NCBI GenBank assembly: GCA_947500445.1
Contig: CANMSB010000012.1
Span: forward strand, 58,492-122,491
Reading direction: 5' to 3'
Origin: an uncultured Flavobacteriaceae bacterium
GTDB taxonomy: Bacteria; Bacteroidota; Bacteroidia; Flavobacteriales; Flavobacteriaceae
Length of the DNA: 64,000 bases
Positions 43,062 through 51,957 of the stretch are shown one piece after another. The notes under the pieces are model-generated. The model did no database searches and was not told the DNA's origin. It worked only from the letters and a program-made list of their open reading frames with translations. The position numbers were made by a program, and so were the translations under genes. Positions within the stretch are counted from its first letter, which is position 1; the number at the start of each line of letters is the position of its first letter.

Positions 43062-43309
43062 CATTAAACTAGCGGCAAGTACCTTCAGCGCTGCAGGATA
43101 ACGCACCGCTTTTTATCGCCACTACATCCGTACTTCTCCCAAAGTTTACCACTCAAGTGTCGCACCCTTATATCTGTTAAGGCAACACCGCCTTCATCTC
43201 AGATGTTTTGTGTAACCAATAGCAGGTATCATGTTCAGAATAGTGGTAACGCTTATACGAAAAAGTGATTCCCAACGTTTGTTATCTGGTTCAATCAAGT
43301 GTTCATCGG

Positions 43310-43657
43310 ATGTTAATCAGAAATAAGGAAAATCGTTATCAAATCTTATTGAAGGGCTTAAGGTTATTGAACATTGCCTATAGCGTCATCTGCTCTTTTA
43401 ACTTTATGATGATACTTTTGTACCACACTACGGTAAAGCAGCAGTTAAAACTGGCGGCGACATATGTTTTTTGTTACACCGTACTTTGGATTTTTATACC
43501 TGCACTACTTACAAGTACGGCCATTGGTCTATGGCTAAGGAGAAAAGAAGTTCACGGAAAACCTTTTTTCGAGAACCACCTAAAGTTCGTTTTCATGGCA
43601 GTACTCACCTTTGTAGTGTTGAACGCACATAATTTCATTTTATCATTATTACAGTAG
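43310..43657 (+). CDS. Small hypothetical membrane protein
   Basis: 115 residues from ATG 43310; a GTG at 43265 would add 15 residues. Three hydrophobic segments are seen: about 15-38, 47-71 and 90-113. No motif or family recognised. It converges with the GIN gene, the stops being about 15 bp apart. Confidence 0.55.
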   Translation: MLIRNKENRYQILLKGLRLLNIAYSVICSFNFMMILLYHTTVKQQLKLAATYVFCYTVLWIFIPALLTSTAIGLWLRRKEVHGKPFFENHLKFVFMAVLTFVVLNAHNFILSLLQ

Positions 43658-43671
43658 GAACGGATGGTCGG

Positions 43672-44268
43672 CTAACCGTCGTTTGTACCGGAACCCATTC
43701 GAATTTTTGCAAATCCGCTCGAATGCTGTTCAAATGTATGGGCTTTCAACCCTAGGGCATTTACTTTTCCCATTCCGTCAACGTCCAGTCGCGCATTTTC
43801 CACAGCTCCCGATAGCTTCATATCGCACATTCCCTCCAAGCGAACGTCAAGTTCGGATACTACCAGGTCCAAATCGCCTTTTACCATGCCATCGCCATGG
43901 ATCTGCAGGCGTGTAGCGGTAATGGTCTCGGAAGCGGTCACACTTACCATTCCGTTCATTTCCAATCGATCTAGCCGGTCGTAGTCCAAGTACACCGTTA
44001 CCTTTGGGTCATGCTGTTTTCGATGCTTTTTGGTGTACGTCATCGTCAGCGTATTTCCAAGGACCTCGGTAGTAAAATCCTTTAGATCAAATCGGTTTTT
44101 CATGCTGATGGTCATCGAATTGGAATCACTTCTCACCAGATGCAATGCCACCCTTCCCTTTATGACTACATTGGTAAAAGGCTCCAGTGTTCTTGTTTCT
44201 TTTTGTTGGGCCTGAATGCCAAAAGTTAAAAATGTCAATGCGATTACCGTTAGCCGATTTAATTTCAT
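43672..44268 (-). CDS. Head GIN domain (DUF2807) secreted protein
   Basis: 198 residues with signal peptide MKLNRLTVIALTFLTFGIQA followed by QQ. The DUF2807 fold begins with LEPFTNVVIKGRVALHLV and carries GMVSVTASE, GDGMVKGDL, LEGMCDMKL and VDGMGKVNA turns, where Met replaces the serine of the usual SGSGD motif. It is paralogous in type to the GIN lipoprotein at 6896 but not a lipoprotein. Function unknown. Confidence 0.8.
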   Translation of the reverse strand: MKLNRLTVIALTFLTFGIQAQQKETRTLEPFTNVVIKGRVALHLVRSDSNSMTISMKNRFDLKDFTTEVLGNTLTMTYTKKHRKQHDPKVTVYLDYDRLDRLEMNGMVSVTASETITATRLQIHGDGMVKGDLDLVVSELDVRLEGMCDMKLSGAVENARLDVDGMGKVNALGLKAHTFEQHSSGFAKIRMGSGTNDG

Positions 44269-44446
44269 GATTGTTCGTTTTTTGATTGATGCTATAAAGA
44301 CTATCCCTAAACTGAAATGTTACACTATCGTCCAAAAAAAATATCGGCGCCACTATCAAGTTACTGCCCCATTACCATAGCGTCCGATTTACAAGTGTAT
44401 GACCAGGTTCTGGAAGGGCGTTTTTTATTTTCGAAAACCCCGTGTT

Positions 44447-44473
44447 ATACCATTTTTAACTTTGAAATGGTAT
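44447..44473. repeat. Solo REP-like palindrome, ATACC...GGTAT type
   Basis: A 27-bp hairpin; the stem ATACCATTT/AAATGGTAT is perfect over 9 bp. It lies between the divergent GIN and oxidoreductase genes, just upstream of the oxidoreductase promoter. Confidence 0.8.
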
Positions 44474-44494
44474 TCGTCATGCGGACCAGTTTCG

Positions 44495-44526
44495 TTTTAC
44501 CCTGATATCGGGGTTTCCTATCTTTG
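44495..44526 (+). promoter_or_regulatory. Putative promoter of the Gfo/Idh/MocA gene
   Basis: TATCTTTG at 44519-44526 is a perfect TAnnTTTG -7 element. TTTT at 44495-44498, 20 nt upstream, is a weak -33. The predicted start point lies about 37 bp before ATG 44570, supporting that start over earlier in-frame ones. Confidence 0.5.
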
Positions 44527-44569
44527 TGTAATGGACCATAAAACATTTCCATTGACTCAAAGAAAAACC

Positions 44570-45676
44570 ATGTACCTCTATCGCCTGTTATTTTTCACCA
44601 TACTCATGGGAATTACGACAATGGCCCAAGAAACGCCCCTTAAGCTTGGTGTGGTGGGCCTTACCCATGGTCATGTGGGCTGGATATTGGATCGGGACTC
44701 CGCGGACGACATCAATATGGCGGGGATCGTTGAAACCGATACGGCGCTGATCGATCGCCTGTCGCAACAGTTTGGTTTTTCAAAGGATTTGGTATACCCG
44801 ACCATTACCGCAATGATAAAGGCCGTTTCGCCCGACGCGGTCGCAGCATTTGGTACCATAAAGGAACATTTGGCCGTAGTGGAGGCCTGTGCACCCGAAG
44901 GAATTCACGTGATGTTGGAAAAGCCCATGGCACTGGACTTCAAAGAAGCGCAAAAAATGGCCGAACTTGCCAAAAAACATGGCATAGAAGTACTGACCAA
45001 CTACGAAACCTCATGGTATCCCACGAACAAAAAAGCATATGACCTTTTTAAGGAAGGAAAGGTCGGCCCACTTCGAAAGGTTATCGTTAGGGACGGACAT
45101 AAGGGTCCTAAAAAAATCGGTGTCCCTGAGGAGTTTTTAGAATGGTTGGTAGACCCGGAACATAATGGCGGTGGGGCCCTAATGGATTTTGGCTGCTATG
45201 GGGCCAACCTTATGACCTGGTTGCAAAACGGTCAAAGGCCGTTACAGGTCACCGCTGTAACCCAGCAGTTACAACCCGCAAATAATCCCTTGGTGGACGA
45301 TGATGCAACAATCATTGTAAATTATCCTACCGCAATGGCCATTTTCGAACCATCATGGAACTGGCCGATCGGAAGAAAGGATATGGAAATTTATGGAGAA
45401 AATGGCGCATTGCTCGTTGATAACGCATCACAATTGCGTATCCGTATTTCCGAAGGCTACGATGGTTTTTCCGAGGAACTGGTTACCCTCCAAAAACGTT
45501 TGGCGCCATTTGATGATCCTTTTTCGGTATTTGCGTCAGTAATACGTGGGACGTTACAATTAGAACCTTTTGACCCGTACTCCCTAGAGAACAATCTTAT
45601 TACCATGGAAATCTTAAGCGCGGCCAAAAAAAGTGCCCGAACGCAACAGACCGTAGTTTTAAAAAACGAGCACTAG
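44570..45676 (+). CDS. Exported Gfo/Idh/MocA-family oxidoreductase
   Basis: 368 residues from ATG 44570, which yields a signal peptide (LLFFTILMGITTMAQ). The Rossmann domain starts KLGVVGLTHGHVGWILDRD, followed by the family's EKPMAL motif (catalytic-site Lys-Pro) and the C-terminal alpha/beta domain with GGGALMDFGCYGANL. It should be an NAD(P)-dependent sugar or sugar-alcohol dehydrogenase; export suggests tightly bound cofactor, as in Tat- or Sec-routed relatives. Substrate unknown. Confidence 0.87.
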   Translation: MYLYRLLFFTILMGITTMAQETPLKLGVVGLTHGHVGWILDRDSADDINMAGIVETDTALIDRLSQQFGFSKDLVYPTITAMIKAVSPDAVAAFGTIKEHLAVVEACAPEGIHVMLEKPMALDFKEAQKMAELAKKHGIEVLTNYETSWYPTNKKAYDLFKEGKVGPLRKVIVRDGHKGPKKIGVPEEFLEWLVDPEHNGGGALMDFGCYGANLMTWLQNGQRPLQVTAVTQQLQPANNPLVDDDATIIVNYPTAMAIFEPSWNWPIGRKDMEIYGENGALLVDNASQLRIRISEGYDGFSEELVTLQKRLAPFDDPFSVFASVIRGTLQLEPFDPYSLENNLITMEILSAAKKSARTQQTVVLKNEH

Positions 45677-45824
45677 CCGTGACTACTATCCTTATGGGCC
45701 TTACGAAGATGGGTGAAAGCTTACGGTCGTATCCTGGCTCTTCTTTAACATTGCTATAGGGGGTTACTGTTCTAAAAAAACAATTACTACGATTTTCTTT
45801 ACCAAAAAACAATCCATCGGGATG

Positions 45825-45850
45825 ATACCATTTCAACGTTAAAGCGGTCT
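45825..45850. repeat. Degenerate REP-like palindrome copy
   Basis: ATACCATTTCAACGTTAAAG is a diverged form of the family core. It runs into the CIA30 stop codon (45850-45852), the same stop-abutting position as the copies at 19866, 32941 and 51193. Confidence 0.4.
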
Positions 45851-46347
45851 TATTCGACGGCTATCCAGGCAATTTCCAAATGAAAATTTTCCGCAATACC
45901 GTTCCCGATCAAAAAAGCGACCTCTTGAAGGCGTTCGCCCGGATACTCGGGCATATCCAAGGTTTTACCCCGATAGGTAGGACGCAGCTGATTGAAGGGA
46001 ATTTCGAGGGTAGTCCAATCCGAAAGTGCTTTTAGCGCTATGGAATAGGTATGTTGATCAGTATCATTGGTTTTTACGCGAAAACGGTATTGCTTGCCAT
46101 CGCCTTTGATTTTGACGACAAACTTTCGGTGGCCGATCATACTTTTGGTACCGAACCGATACCGCACCAATGAAAACCCGCCATTGTTTTCGGTAGACAC
46201 CTTGCCTTTAAAAACTCCGCTACCTTCTTTTTCCACGGAAAAACGACCTTTGGAACGCCCTCCCATTACGGCATCGTCCACTACCGACCAGGCCGTTGCC
46301 TCGGTAGTCGTTTCAAAATCAAAAATAAAGGTCCTATGCTGTATCAT
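45850..46347 (-). CDS. CIA30-family protein
   Basis: 165 residues, one jelly-roll (galactose-binding-like) CIA30 domain: WSVVDDAVMGGRSKGRFSV at the N-terminus, then NNGGFSLVRYRFG, VVKIKGDGKQYRFRVK and the C-terminal FLIGNGIAENFHLEI. In eukaryotes CIA30/NDUFAF1 helps assemble complex I; stand-alone bacterial members are common and their role is not settled. No signal peptide. Confidence 0.88.
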   Translation of the reverse strand: MIQHRTFIFDFETTTEATAWSVVDDAVMGGRSKGRFSVEKEGSGVFKGKVSTENNGGFSLVRYRFGTKSMIGHRKFVVKIKGDGKQYRFRVKTNDTDQHTYSIALKALSDWTTLEIPFNQLRPTYRGKTLDMPEYPGERLQEVAFLIGNGIAENFHLEIAWIAVE

Positions 46348-46457
46348 TCGAATCGTTAATAAATGTGGTGTTATCGCCCTGCTACCAAGCGGAGCTGACC
46401 AGATGCGTTCCGAAATTAAAGATTTTTCAAATAATTTTCTGCCGCTGTTTTCGTCTT

Positions 46458-46618
46458 ATACCACTTCTGGTGTTAAATTACCCAAATAAAAAACAGGGAT
46501 TTTTTGGGTAGGGGAAAAAGAAAATCCAGGCATCGCAGTAGCTATGGTCAGATTTTATTTTGAAGCATACACGGAAAAGAACAATTTTTAATGGGTAATT
46601 TTAAGGTAGAAATGGTAT
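46458..46618. repeat. REPIN-like element with imperfect terminal inverted repeats (161 bp)
   Basis: The left end ATACCACTTCTGGTGTTAAA and the right end, which in reverse complement reads ATACCATTTCTACCTTAAAA, form ~26-bp imperfect terminal inverted repeats. The interior includes GCATCGCAGTAGCTATGGTC, matching the interior of the 60563-60725 element. No ORF. Confidence 0.7.
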
Positions 46619-46623
46619 TATTT

Positions 46624-46805
46624 AACCCGGATTATGCATTAGAACTTCGCAATGAAGCTTTTAGCTGCGATAAAATATGACATTTTAGGAATGTAAGCAT
46701 AGCACCGAAACTTCGGGGCTACGGTTAAATTTAAAAATGTAGCGCAGCACCATATTTTGAAGTAGCTGGAAGCTGTAATAGATTTTCTAATGCATAAAGC
46801 GGGTT
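46624..46805. repeat. 182-bp MITE-like element with 21-bp terminal inverted repeats
   Basis: AACCCGGATTATGCATTAGA at 46624 is inverted at 46785-46805 with two mismatches in 21. Inner inverted repeats (AAAATATG at 46672, CATATTTT at 46751) make the whole unit a long imperfect hairpin. It starts 5 bp after the REPIN-like element and runs to the stop codon of the M14 peptidase gene. No ORF. Confidence 0.7.
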
Positions 46806-49258
46806 TAATTGACCATAAAAAGTGCATTGGCAAAAAAGAGCTTGCCGTTCTCCCAAAATCCCCTGAACAATGGATTGTCCACCATATATACCACCGTACC
46901 CTTTCCATGCCGTTCTACGCCAAAAACCAAGGTATTCCCAATCTTTTTCTGGGCTTCGTTCCCCGCAAAACCGGAAACCGGTCGCGTATCGTCGGATTGC
47001 AGGTAGACCACCGTTCCGGTATCCAAATAGGAATAGGCATCGGCACCCAGTTTTAGACTAAAATAAGTGTCGCCATAACCGAAAGCCAAAGGATGGGTCG
47101 TATCGACCCGGGTCTTAAAAATGGCGCCCGTAATCGCATTTTTTATCTGTTCCCTTTCCGAAGCCTCATAGGAACGTGGATTGACCGTACTATCCTTCTT
47201 CTTTTTCACAGGTTTCAGGGAGAAACCCTTTTCGCCCGTAATTCCTTTGATCGCTCCACCCATCGCGATTACCTTCCCTCCATTTTTCACCCACTCCTTA
47301 ATTGCGGAGCGTTTGTCATCGTTCAAAAAACGGCCGTATCCCCAACCGTCGGGTAAAATGAGAACGTCATATTCGGAAAGCTCCACGCCAAAAATATCGG
47401 TACTTCGCAATATCGTCAACGGATAGTGCAACTGCTGCTCGAAGAAATGCCAAATTTCACCAAAACGGAGCGTCGATACGGGATCACCCGATAGCATGGC
47501 TACTTTGAGTTCTGGAACCATTTTTACAGACCCTGAACCAAAATCTTTTCCGTCCTCTACAAAACCGGTAGTTGTAGCGGTAAGTCCTTTTTCGTGCTCT
47601 TTTGCGACACTTTTTAAAACCGTTTCAAAATCCGTCCTGTTCATGTTGTCGGCCTTGGTAACGATAAGGGTTCCCCTATCATAACGTTTCCCATCCATAG
47701 CGAAAGGTTTTTGGGCGAAACGAACCCGTATTCCCTGCTGCAACAGATTTCCTAAAAACGCGGCATCTTTCATGCTGTTCCAACTGGAAAGATAGGCATA
47801 GGCATCGTCGTTCTCTTTGAGGTCGGGCACCTTATTTTTCACATAAGGGGTTACCGGTATGCTATTGGTCGCGGCCACAGCTTCCAACCCATACGCAAAG
47901 GGTAGTGACCAGGCTGTAATATCATAGGTCAAGGAATCGCTGAGCTTGGCATTGGGCTCGAACAACACCTTCACCAGCGTACCCTTTGGCTGATCGGTGG
48001 AAACGACAAGGTTTTTTCCGGATGTTTTCAGGCTTCCGCTCTTTCCCGTGCCATATAACAATCCCTTGACCGTAGTAGCATCCGTTGTTCCATATGTTAT
48101 TTCATGTTGATCCAATAACTCGGTAAGGGCATCGATCTTATCAGGATGGCCGCGCATTACATAACTATTGTATTTGAAATTGGTTCGCTGATAAAATTTG
48201 CGAAACTCGTCGTTCAATTTTTGGGCATTTTCCGATGCTACTTCCACCGTAGAAAGTCCCGTAGTATGGTGATGGTCGATGCGGTCCTTCAATGTTAGGG
48301 TATCTCCATTACTGGTTTTTATCCCGAGTCCCGCATGACCGCTGCCCCCTTGTTCATAGGTCATACCGATCGCTCCGTTGTACGTTGGAAAGGTATCGCC
48401 ATAACTAGGGTACAACAAATCAAAAACCTCTCGCGTAAAATAAAACCAACCATTGGCATCAAAGTACTTGGCATGGTTTTTTCCGATGGTCACTTGAAAG
48501 TCCCTTTGAAAATCGGTTATCACTTCATGAAAGGGTTCCGCCGCAGGTGCAAAATAATACGGGTTGTCCACGCCCTGCTCATGAAAATCGACATGAACAT
48601 GGGGCAACCACTTATTGAATACTTTTATCCGCTGTTGGCTTTCCACTTGGGTAAGCCATGCCCAATCGCGATTTAGATCGAACATATAATGGTTGGGCCT
48701 ACCGGTCAACCAACCCTCATGATGCTCCTTGCTATTGGGATCAACGGTGTGGGGCGTATTTTTAAATTGGTTGTACCAATTCACATAGCGGTCCCTACCA
48801 TCGGGATTGATACAAGGGTCCATGATGACGACGGTATTTTCAAGGTATGCCTTTTTTTCGGTAAGCAGCTCATAAAGCGTTTGCATGGAAGCCTCGGTAC
48901 TTACGCTTTCATTACCGTGAACATTATAGCTCAACCACACAATGGCCTTGGAACCATTGCCCCCGGTACCGGTATTTTTAAGATGCTCGGTACGTATCCC
49001 TTCCAGATCGGACATGTTATCGGGAGAAGACAAATACGCCAACAACAAAGGCCGTCGCTCATTGGTTTCCCCGTATTCCTGTAAGTGCATTTGTTCCGGA
49101 ACGGTTGCCGCCACGTACCGGAAGTAATCGACTACCTCATGATGGCGTGTAAACTGTGAACCCAAAGGATAGCCCAAATAGGCGGAGGGAGATCGGAGTT
49201 CTTGCGCCTGCAGCACGATCGAAAAAAAAATACTGTAAAAAAGTAAAAGTGTTCTCAA
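46805..49258 (-). CDS. M14-family zinc carboxypeptidase, exported
   Basis: 817 residues from a TTG at 49258; an in-frame stop lies five codons upstream, so TTG is the only start that keeps the signal peptide (MRTLLLFYSIFFSIVLQAQ). The M14 domain has zinc ligands His114 and Glu117 (YNVHGNES) and His226 (HVDFHEQG), with the likely general base Glu302 in GMTYEQGG. A long C-terminal part (about 560-700) contains a GATase-like segment (YDVLILPDGWGYGRF, GGKVIAMGG). Periplasmic or secreted peptide degradation is likely. Confidence 0.9.
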   Translation of the reverse strand: MRTLLLFYSIFFSIVLQAQELRSPSAYLGYPLGSQFTRHHEVVDYFRYVAATVPEQMHLQEYGETNERRPLLLAYLSSPDNMSDLEGIRTEHLKNTGTGGNGSKAIVWLSYNVHGNESVSTEASMQTLYELLTEKKAYLENTVVIMDPCINPDGRDRYVNWYNQFKNTPHTVDPNSKEHHEGWLTGRPNHYMFDLNRDWAWLTQVESQQRIKVFNKWLPHVHVDFHEQGVDNPYYFAPAAEPFHEVITDFQRDFQVTIGKNHAKYFDANGWFYFTREVFDLLYPSYGDTFPTYNGAIGMTYEQGGSGHAGLGIKTSNGDTLTLKDRIDHHHTTGLSTVEVASENAQKLNDEFRKFYQRTNFKYNSYVMRGHPDKIDALTELLDQHEITYGTTDATTVKGLLYGTGKSGSLKTSGKNLVVSTDQPKGTLVKVLFEPNAKLSDSLTYDITAWSLPFAYGLEAVAATNSIPVTPYVKNKVPDLKENDDAYAYLSSWNSMKDAAFLGNLLQQGIRVRFAQKPFAMDGKRYDRGTLIVTKADNMNRTDFETVLKSVAKEHEKGLTATTTGFVEDGKDFGSGSVKMVPELKVAMLSGDPVSTLRFGEIWHFFEQQLHYPLTILRSTDIFGVELSEYDVLILPDGWGYGRFLNDDKRSAIKEWVKNGGKVIAMGGAIKGITGEKGFSLKPVKKKKDSTVNPRSYEASEREQIKNAITGAIFKTRVDTTHPLAFGYGDTYFSLKLGADAYSYLDTGTVVYLQSDDTRPVSGFAGNEAQKKIGNTLVFGVERHGKGTVVYMVDNPLFRGFWENGKLFFANALFMVN

Positions 49259-49486
49259 ACGATAAAGTTTTTATGTTCGCATTTTCTAAGGGAGTCATTC
49301 TGTGCATCTACTCCCGTAATCCTTCTGTTAAAGGAACATTTTGCCTATTGGTAAAGCTACTAAAATAAAGGTATAAAAACACCGAAATCCGATAAGGGCA
49401 CCAAAACAAAGATTAACGTAATTAACGTATTTTTAGGAACTCAACGGTACGAAGCGTTTTATCTTTACCGACATTTGATTTCTTTT

Positions 49487-51097
49487 ATGAACAGTGACTT
49501 TATTCCCTTTGAACGAACCGGTTATTTTTCCGAACTCATTTGTGATTACATTGATAAAAAAGAGGGCCTAAAACCCTTTTATAGCCGTTTTTTCAATATT
49601 GAAAACTTTGGGGAACAGCTAACCGAAAAGGCAGACCGTTTTACCATGGCCCACCGCGAGGTACTGTATCAAGCGTTAATGGAACAGTATGGCAAGGTCG
49701 ATATCTCCAAAAAAACGCAGGACCACATAAAACAGTTAAAAGAGCCTATCACGTTTACCATAACCACCGGACACCAGCTCAACCTTTTTACTGGGCCGCT
49801 TTACTTCTTGTTTAAAATTGCAAGTACGATAAAACTTTGCAAGGAGTTGAAGCAGCGGTATCCAAAATTCAATTTTGTTCCCGTGTATTGGATGGCCACC
49901 GAGGACCACGATTTTGACGAAATCAACCATTTTAATTTTAAAGGGAAGAAACTACAGTGGAACAAAACAGCATCCGGTGCCGTGGGAAAACTGAACACCA
50001 CGGGGCTTAACGAAGTCTATCGGGCATTTTCCAACGAGTTGGGCCCGGGAAAAAATGCCGACTTCTTAAAAGACCTTTTTAGTAAGGCCTATTTGGAGAA
50101 CGACACCTTAACGGAGGCCACCCGTTTTCTGGCGAACACGCTTTTTAAATCGGAAGGCCTGGTAATCATTGATGGGGACCATCCCCATTTAAAACGACTG
50201 TTAATGCCTTTTGCCAAAAAGGATATTTTTGATTCCCTTGGTTTTTCAAGCGTCAATACAAGCATTGAAGCCTTGCGAAAATTACCGGGATCCTACACTA
50301 TTCAGGTAAACCCGCGTGAGATCAACTATTTTTATTTGGCGGACGGGGTACGGGAACGCATCATTGCCGATAAGGATGGTTTTGTCGTCAACGATACCGA
50401 TATTACATTTACAAAGGAAGAACTGCTACTGGAAATGGAAACCAGTCCGGAGCGATTTTCCCCGAACGTAATCGCGCGTCCTCTGTATCAAGAGGTGATA
50501 CTGCCCAATCTATGCTACATCGGTGGCGGTGGCGAAATCGCCTATTGGCTTGAACTTAAGGCTATGTTCGATGCAATGGAAGTCCCCTTTCCTATTTTAT
50601 TGCTGCGTAATTCGGCGGTACTCGTTTCCAAAAAACAGGCACTTAAAGCCGAAAAACTTAACGTGGCCCTGGAAGACCTCTTTTTAAAACAGCATCGTCT
50701 GATCAATAAAAAAATACGCGAAATCTCCAATATCGATATTGATTTTACCCCCCAAAAAGAACATTTGGAAACACAGTTCAAGGCACTTTATGATTTGGCT
50801 ACAAAAACGGACACCTCATTTTTAGGAGCGGTAAAGGCACAGGAGGCCAAACAGAAAAAAGGATTGGACAAGCTTGAAAAACGTCTTTTAAAAGCGCAAA
50901 AACGAACCTTAAAGGACCAAGTGGTGCGCATCACAGATCTTCAAAACCAACTTTTCCCCAACCGATCTCTTCAGGAACGGACCCAGAATTTTTCCGAATT
51001 ATACCTGGCACTGGGCGACGCCCTTGTTCCCAGTTTAATGGAGGTGTTTGAACCGCTCAAATCGGAGTTTGCCATTTTACGGTACGATTCCCTCTAA
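49487..51097 (+). CDS. bshC: Bacillithiol biosynthesis cysteine-adding enzyme BshC
   Basis: 536 residues from ATG 49487; a TTG at 49475 is possible. The family is clear from FTITTGHQLNLFTGPLYFLFK, PVYWMATEDHDFDEINHF (HxGH-like nucleotide site region), RPLYQEVILPNLCYIGGGGE, and the C-terminal coiled coil (EAKQKKGLDKLEKRLLKAQK). It joins cysteine to glucosamine-malate to make bacillithiol, the low-molecular-weight thiol of Flavobacteriia. bshA and bshB are not in the window. Confidence 0.93.
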   Translation: MNSDFIPFERTGYFSELICDYIDKKEGLKPFYSRFFNIENFGEQLTEKADRFTMAHREVLYQALMEQYGKVDISKKTQDHIKQLKEPITFTITTGHQLNLFTGPLYFLFKIASTIKLCKELKQRYPKFNFVPVYWMATEDHDFDEINHFNFKGKKLQWNKTASGAVGKLNTTGLNEVYRAFSNELGPGKNADFLKDLFSKAYLENDTLTEATRFLANTLFKSEGLVIIDGDHPHLKRLLMPFAKKDIFDSLGFSSVNTSIEALRKLPGSYTIQVNPREINYFYLADGVRERIIADKDGFVVNDTDITFTKEELLLEMETSPERFSPNVIARPLYQEVILPNLCYIGGGGEIAYWLELKAMFDAMEVPFPILLLRNSAVLVSKKQALKAEKLNVALEDLFLKQHRLINKKIREISNIDIDFTPQKEHLETQFKALYDLATKTDTSFLGAVKAQEAKQKKGLDKLEKRLLKAQKRTLKDQVVRITDLQNQLFPNRSLQERTQNFSELYLALGDALVPSLMEVFEPLKSEFAILRYDSL

Positions 51098-51192
51098 GCT
51101 TTAACGGACATCTATCTACTTTACAATTAAAGTAACGGTGTACGGCATTTTTGGCAATGGCACGTGTGAAGTTCGGTATTCGACACATCCTT

Positions 51193-51218
51193 ATACCATC
51201 TTAACTTTGAAATGGTAT
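51193..51218. repeat. Solo REP-like palindrome, ATACC...GGTAT type
   Basis: A 26-bp hairpin (ATACCATCTT start, AAATGGTAT end) between converging bshC and DUF922 genes. Its last base is the first base of the DUF922 stop codon. It could serve as a processing or termination structure. Confidence 0.75.
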
Positions 51219-51748
51219 TAGTCGGTTGAAAGCTCCTTGGCGATCGCTACATTCCAACGTTGTTGTTGTTCCCGGTCTCTGGAATAGTTGGTCTCCGCGT
51301 CGTATCGGTTTTGAAAGTCGTTCAAGTCGGTATTGATCTGCCTGTAAATCGCTTTGACCTCAGCTTTTACATTCTCCGTAAATCGTGTTTCCGAAAGTTG
51401 TCTGCGCATTTTTCTTGCATATAGTTCAGAGATGTCGAAATGCAACTGTTCGTGCCCTAAGATTACCGAATCGCATAAGTCGGGCCGGTACCATGATTTG
51501 TCGGGGTAGAAAAAGGTATCCACGGTAAAATCCAAGGCTACCGCTCCATTTTTATACATTGAGGAAAACTGGTAGGAGATTCCGCTAGCGGTTATCGCCG
51601 CTGCCCGCGATATTGTAGGCTTTCCTTGAAAATTGTCCCATGAAAGCCGTACCTCCGGCGTCCAGCGAATGGTACGCTCCGGAGGGACATCATTGGATGT
51701 CGTTCCCAAAAGAAGGGTTCCGATTAAAAAATATCTTATTAAAGTCAT
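51218..51748 (-). CDS. DUF922 family putative zinc protease, exported
   Basis: 176 residues with signal peptide (about 1-18). The HEQLHFDISELYARK segment (about 106-120) holds an HExxH zinc motif and the following Asp of DUF922. RLSWDNFQGKP is the family's N-terminal motif. It is probably a small periplasmic metalloprotease; substrate unknown. Confidence 0.84.
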   Translation of the reverse strand: MTLIRYFLIGTLLLGTTSNDVPPERTIRWTPEVRLSWDNFQGKPTISRAAAITASGISYQFSSMYKNGAVALDFTVDTFFYPDKSWYRPDLCDSVILGHEQLHFDISELYARKMRRQLSETRFTENVKAEVKAIYRQINTDLNDFQNRYDAETNYSRDREQQQRWNVAIAKELSTD

Positions 51749-51906
51749 TTGCCCTTAGGATTATTGGAGCAATGCATCACCTATACTAGGATAACGTAAC
51801 TATTGAGTCTTGCGTATAGCGATTTTGTTATAAAGCAATTCGCGAAGACGCAATATTCGTTGCACCAACCGCTATCAAACAATAGAAATAGAGCAATTCC
51901 CTTTTA

Positions 51907-51940
51907 ATACCATTTCTACCTTAAAATTACCCATTAAAAA
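51907..51940. repeat. Half of a REPIN-like element
   Basis: ATACCATTTCTACCTTAAAA and the following TTACCCATTAAAAA are nearly identical to the right end of the 46458-46618 element in reverse complement. No partner end is seen nearby. It sits 18 bp from the LysM gene's stop. Confidence 0.65.
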
Positions 51941-51957
51941 AAGCGTTACGGCCGCTT

